From: Glaciecola sp965660815
GTDB lineage: Bacteria > Pseudomonadota > Gammaproteobacteria > Enterobacterales > Alteromonadaceae
Assembly (NCBI GenBank): GCA_965660815.1
Contig: CBFIBG010000052.1
Coordinates: forward strand, 196,820 to 260,819
Length of the DNA: 64,000 nt
Reading direction: 5' to 3'
This document shows, piece after piece, positions 60,436 through 64,000 of the stretch (its first letter is position 1; each line of letters begins with the position of its first letter). The translations under genes were made by a program, and so were the position numbers. Under the pieces are notes generated by a model that did not search any database, was not told the DNA's origin, and worked only from the letters and a program-made list of their open reading frames with translations.

Positions 60436-60460
60436 AAAACCCTATCTTCATAAATATGTA

Positions 60461-60491
60461 ACAGTCTGTCTGTATAAGGCAGACTGTTTTG
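60461..60491 (+). terminator. terminator-like hairpin between rpsG and fusA
   Basis: A ten-pair stem (ACAGTCTGTC with GGCAGACTGT, one G-T pair) has a seven-base loop followed by TTTTG. It lies within a 256-base gap, longer than the usual rpsG-fusA spacing, so fusA may be partly uncoupled or have its own promoter; no clear one was found. Confidence 0.75.
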
Positions 60492-60691
60492 CAATTTAAG
60501 AGACAGGAAAACACTTAGCGCGGTAAGCTAAGGAAACGTTTGAAATAATAAGCAATAAGTCTGTTACGGTATCTGTGGACGTTGTAGATAAGTTGCATTT
60601 AGCGAATTCATAATGTTGGTTTTTTGCAGACTTATTATTTATTATTTTTTGAATAACTTTATTAATCGACTTTAGGCAATTACAGGCACAA

Positions 60692-62794
60692 ATGGCTAGA
60701 CAAACTCCTATCCAGCGTTATCGAAATATCGGCATTGTAGCGCACGTAGATGCCGGTAAAACAACTACTACAGAGCGTGTATTATTCTACACCGGTATTT
60801 CACATAAAATCGGAGAAGTACACGACGGTGCTGCCACTATGGATTGGATGGAACAGGAGCAAGAGCGAGGGATAACCATAACTTCTGCCGCCACCACTTG
60901 TTTTTGGGCTGGCATGCAGCAACAGTTTGATCAACACAGAATTAATATAATCGACACGCCAGGGCACGTAGACTTTACGATAGAAGTTGAACGTTCTCTA
61001 CGTGTGCTGGATGGTGCTGTTGTTGTATTTTGTGGTTCTTCAGGCGTTGAACCACAGTCCGAAACGGTTTGGCGACAAGCTAATAAATATGAAGTGCCAC
61101 GAATGGTTTTTGTTAATAAAATGGACAGAGCCGGTGCTGACTTTGAACGAGTAGTGAATCAAATAAAGAAACGTTTGGGAGCTAATTGTGTTCCTATCCA
61201 GTTAAATATTGGTGCCGAAGAAAACTTTAAAGGTGTTATCGACCTTGTAAAAATGAAGTCTATTAATTGGAACGACGCAGATAAAGGAACTACCTTTACT
61301 TATGGTGAAATTCCGGCGGAATATAAACAAAAAGCTGAAAATTATAGAGTGGAACTCGTTGAAGCTGCGGCCGAAGCAAATGAAGAGTTAATGGACAAGT
61401 ACCTCGAAGAAGGTGACCTAACCGAGGCTGAAATAAAGCAGGGTCTTCGAATTCGTACACTCAGTAATGAAATTGTCTTAGCCACCTGCGGTAGTGCTTT
61501 TAAAAATAAAGGTGTTCAAGCTGTGCTTGATGCCGTCGTTGAATACCTCCCATCTCCCACCGAAGTAAAAGCTATTACAGGGATTTTAGACGACGGAAAA
61601 GAGACTGAAGCTAAGAGGCATTCTGATGATAACGAGCCATTTGCTGCACTGGCTTTTAAAATTGCCACCGATCCATTTGTCGGAACACTTACTTTCTTTA
61701 GAGTATATTCTGGAGTGATTAAAACTGGTGATGCAGTCTATAATCCGATAAAAGGAAAAAAAGAACGCATAGGGCGTATCGTCCAAATGCATGCCAATGA
61801 CAGAGCTGAACTCAAAGAAGTATATGCGGGAGATATTGCAGCAGCCATAGGTTTGAAAGATGTAACAACCGGTGAGACTTTATGCGATCCCAGTCACGTT
61901 ATAACTCTTGAAAAAATGGATTTTCCAGATCCTGTCATCTCTATTGCTGTAGAGCCAAAATCGCAAGCTGATCAAGAAAAGATGGCATTGGCGCTTGGTA
62001 AATTAGCTGCCGAAGACCCGTCTTTTAAAGTCCATACAGATACGGAAACAGGTCAAACAATTATTTCTGGTATGGGTGAGTTACATTTAGACATTATCGT
62101 AGATAGGATGAAACGCGAGTTTAACGTGTCATGTAACGTTGGTAATCCTCAAGTATCCTATCGTGAAACCATTCGCAATAAGGTTGAAACTGAGGGTAAG
62201 TTTGTAAGACAATCTGGTGGTAAAGGACAATTCGGTCATGTTTGGATGCGCATGGAACCTCAAGAAGAGGGGGCTGGATTTACTTTTGTGAATGAAATAG
62301 TTGGCGGCACCGTCCCAAAAGAATTCATACCCGCAGTTGAAAAAGGCTGTGCAGAACAGATGCAAAATGGCGTGTTAGCCGGATATCCTATGCTCGATGT
62401 AAAAGTCACTTTATATGACGGCTCTTATCATGATGTTGACAGTTCCGAAATGGCGTTTAAAATTGCGGCATCTATTGGGTTTAAAGATGGCGCGGTTAAA
62501 GCTGGTCCTGTATTGCTTGAGCCCATTATGAAAGTTGAAGTGACGACACCCGAAGAATGGATGGGGGATGTTGTTGGCGATTTAAATCGCCGAAGAGGTC
62601 TCATAGAAGGGATGGAAGAAGGCGTTGCAGGGGTTAAAATTGTCAGGGCTAAAGTGCCTTTGGCTGAAATGTTTGGCTATGCAACATCTTTGCGGTCTGC
62701 TACTCAAGGCAGAGCGTCTTATTCTATGGAATTTTATAACTATGCTGAGGCAGCCAATAACGTAGCAAAAGCGATTATTGAGTCTCGTAATTAA
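60692..62794 (+). CDS. fusA: elongation factor G
   Basis: Ribosomal translocase of 700 residues (E. coli: 704). GTPase motifs are G1 AHVDAGKTTTTERVL, switch I RGITITSAATTCFW, G3 DTPGHVDFT and G4 NKMDRAG. Domain IV has the usual GGKGQFGHVWMRMEP region. The sequence is that of the canonical bacterial EF-G and not of the EF-G2 or TetM-like paralogues. It lies 58 bases before tuf. Confidence 0.98.
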   Translation: MARQTPIQRYRNIGIVAHVDAGKTTTTERVLFYTGISHKIGEVHDGAATMDWMEQEQERGITITSAATTCFWAGMQQQFDQHRINIIDTPGHVDFTIEVERSLRVLDGAVVVFCGSSGVEPQSETVWRQANKYEVPRMVFVNKMDRAGADFERVVNQIKKRLGANCVPIQLNIGAEENFKGVIDLVKMKSINWNDADKGTTFTYGEIPAEYKQKAENYRVELVEAAAEANEELMDKYLEEGDLTEAEIKQGLRIRTLSNEIVLATCGSAFKNKGVQAVLDAVVEYLPSPTEVKAITGILDDGKETEAKRHSDDNEPFAALAFKIATDPFVGTLTFFRVYSGVIKTGDAVYNPIKGKKERIGRIVQMHANDRAELKEVYAGDIAAAIGLKDVTTGETLCDPSHVITLEKMDFPDPVISIAVEPKSQADQEKMALALGKLAAEDPSFKVHTDTETGQTIISGMGELHLDIIVDRMKREFNVSCNVGNPQVSYRETIRNKVETEGKFVRQSGGKGQFGHVWMRMEPQEEGAGFTFVNEIVGGTVPKEFIPAVEKGCAEQMQNGVLAGYPMLDVKVTLYDGSYHDVDSSEMAFKIAASIGFKDGAVKAGPVLLEPIMKVEVTTPEEWMGDVVGDLNRRRGLIEGMEEGVAGVKIVRAKVPLAEMFGYATSLRSATQGRASYSMEFYNYAEAANNVAKAIIESRN

Positions 62795-62852
62795 ATTTTG
62801 ATTCGGCTCGGTCTAATGTTGGAACGGGCGTTAAACTTAGGAAAATAAAGCA

Positions 62853-64000
62853 ATGGCAAAAGAAAAGTTTGAACGTACGAAACCGCACGTAAACGTAGGT
62901 ACTATCGGCCACGTTGACCACGGTAAAACGACGTTAACAGCGGCAATCACAACCGTTCTAGCAAAAACCTACGGTGGTGCTGCTCAAGCATTTGATCAAA
63001 TCGATAATGCTCCAGAAGAGCGCGAGCGTGGTATCACGATTGCGACTTCACACGTAGAGTACGATACTCCAACACGTCACTACGCACACGTAGACTGCCC
63101 AGGGCACGCTGACTATGTTAAAAACATGATCACCGGTGCTGCACAGATGGACGGCGCGATATTAGTAGTAGCGGCAACCGACGGTCCAATGCCACAAACA
63201 CGTGAGCACATTCTTTTAGGTCGTCAGGTAGGTGTACCTTACATGATCGTGTTTATGAACAAATGCGATATGGTAGACGACGAAGAGTTACTAGAATTAG
63301 TAGAGATGGAAGTACGTGAGTTACTTTCAGAATATGAATTCCCTGGAGACGATTTGCCAGTTATCCAAGGCTCGGCACTAAAAGCGCTAGAAGGCGATGC
63401 AGAGTGGGAAAAGAAAATTGTAGAGCTAGGCGAAGCACTAGACTCTTATATCCCAGAGCCAGAGCGAGACATTGATAAGCCATTCATCTTACCAATTGAA
63501 GATGTATTCTCAATCTCAGGTCGAGGTACAGTAGTAACAGGCCGTGTAGAGCAAGGTATCATCAAAGTAGGTGAAGAAGTTGAGATTGTAGGTATGAAAG
63601 ATACCACGAAGACGACTTGTACCGGTGTTGAGATGTTCCGTAAGTTGCTAGACGAAGGTCGAGCTGGAGAGAACGTAGGAGTGTTATTACGTGGCACTAA
63701 GCGTGAAGACGTTGAGCGCGGTCAAGTATTGGCGAAGCCAGGTTCGATTACCCCGCACACAAAATTCGAAGCAGAAGTATACGTACTGAGCAAAGATGAA
63801 GGTGGTCGTCACACTCCATTCTTCAAAGGTTATCGTCCGCAGTTTTACTTCCGTACAACAGACGTAACAGGTGCGGTAGAGTTACCAGAAGGCGTAGAGA
63901 TGGTTATGCCTGGTGACAACTTGAAGTTTGAAGTTGAACTGATTGCTCCAATCGCGATGGACGAAGGTCTACGTTTCGCAATTCGTGAAGGTGGCCGTAC
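62853..64000 (+). CDS. tuf: elongation factor Tu (3' end outside window)
   Basis: Delivers aminoacyl-tRNA to the ribosome. The visible 382 codons begin MAKEKFERTKPHVNVGTIGH and contain G1 GHVDHGKTTL, G3 DCPGHADYVK and G4 NKCDMVDDEELL. Only about 11 residues of the usual 394 lie beyond the right edge. Its position after fusA is that of tufA. Confidence 0.98.
   Translation, partial: MAKEKFERTKPHVNVGTIGHVDHGKTTLTAAITTVLAKTYGGAAQAFDQIDNAPEERERGITIATSHVEYDTPTRHYAHVDCPGHADYVKNMITGAAQMDGAILVVAATDGPMPQTREHILLGRQVGVPYMIVFMNKCDMVDDEELLELVEMEVRELLSEYEFPGDDLPVIQGSALKALEGDAEWEKKIVELGEALDSYIPEPERDIDKPFILPIEDVFSISGRGTVVTGRVEQGIIKVGEEVEIVGMKDTTKTTCTGVEMFRKLLDEGRAGENVGVLLRGTKREDVERGQVLAKPGSITPHTKFEAEVYVLSKDEGGRHTPFFKGYRPQFYFRTTDVTGAVELPEGVEMVMPGDNLKFEVELIAPIAMDEGLRFAIREGGR

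Overview
The window looks like a chromosomal segment of a marine gammaproteobacterium of the order Alteromonadales, probably Alteromonadaceae (Glaciecola, Paraglaciecola or Alteromonas-like). The grounds are the moderate-to-low GC, the gammaproteobacterial order of the secE-nusG-rplKAJL-rpoBC-rpsLG-fusA-tuf cluster, Enterobacteria-like FolE, FolM, PyrC and DbpA proteins, and a PEP-CTERM protein of the VSAPA type. The assignment rests on protein families recognised by eye; no database search was possible.

Bases 1-9000 hold the start of a CioA-type cytochrome bd oxidase subunit (cut by the window edge), a decayed DJ-1/PfpI gene with a helix-turn-helix remnant, and a compact envelope locus. That locus has an ECF sigma factor and its membrane anti-sigma factor, a divergent secreted S8 protease with 45 tandem acidic tetrapeptides, and, convergent with it, an outer-membrane beta-barrel and a large lipoprotein with about ten DUF5666-like repeats.

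Bases 9000-31000 are metabolic and transport genes: divergent folM and folE (pterin synthesis), a PAS/GGDEF diguanylate cyclase, a GH13 amylase lipoprotein, an aldo/keto reductase, a DinB-like protein, two porins, the ornithine-lipid synthase OlsF, a tiny two-gene unit with a bacteriocin-leader-like peptide, a choice-of-anchor I lipoprotein with a collagen-like stretch, pyrC, dbpA, a YfcC transporter, and a porin followed by a periplasmic solute-binding protein.

Bases 31000-44500 hold an exonuclease/DUF294 signalling pair next to a BCCT osmolyte transporter, a DUF481 outer-membrane protein, a Kv-type potassium channel, a chemoreceptor with a c-type haem motif, a choline-kinase-like phosphotransferase, a MAPEG protein, an ABC exporter followed by a pesticin/T4-lysozyme-like muramidase, and a nitroreductase.

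Bases 44900-64000 are the translation/transcription super-cluster: tRNA-Trp, secE, nusG, rplK, rplA, rplJ, rplL, rpoB, rpoC, rpsL, rpsG, fusA and tuf (cut by the window end). Two opposite-strand genes break it: a fasciclin-domain protein between nusG and rplK and a PEP-CTERM protein between rpoC and rpsL. Each break is flanked by a factor-independent terminator and followed by a good sigma-70 promoter, so the ancestral operon appears to be split into separately promoted blocks. No tuf gene lies directly upstream of tRNA-Trp, where tufB usually sits. No insertion sequence, prophage or CRISPR array was seen.
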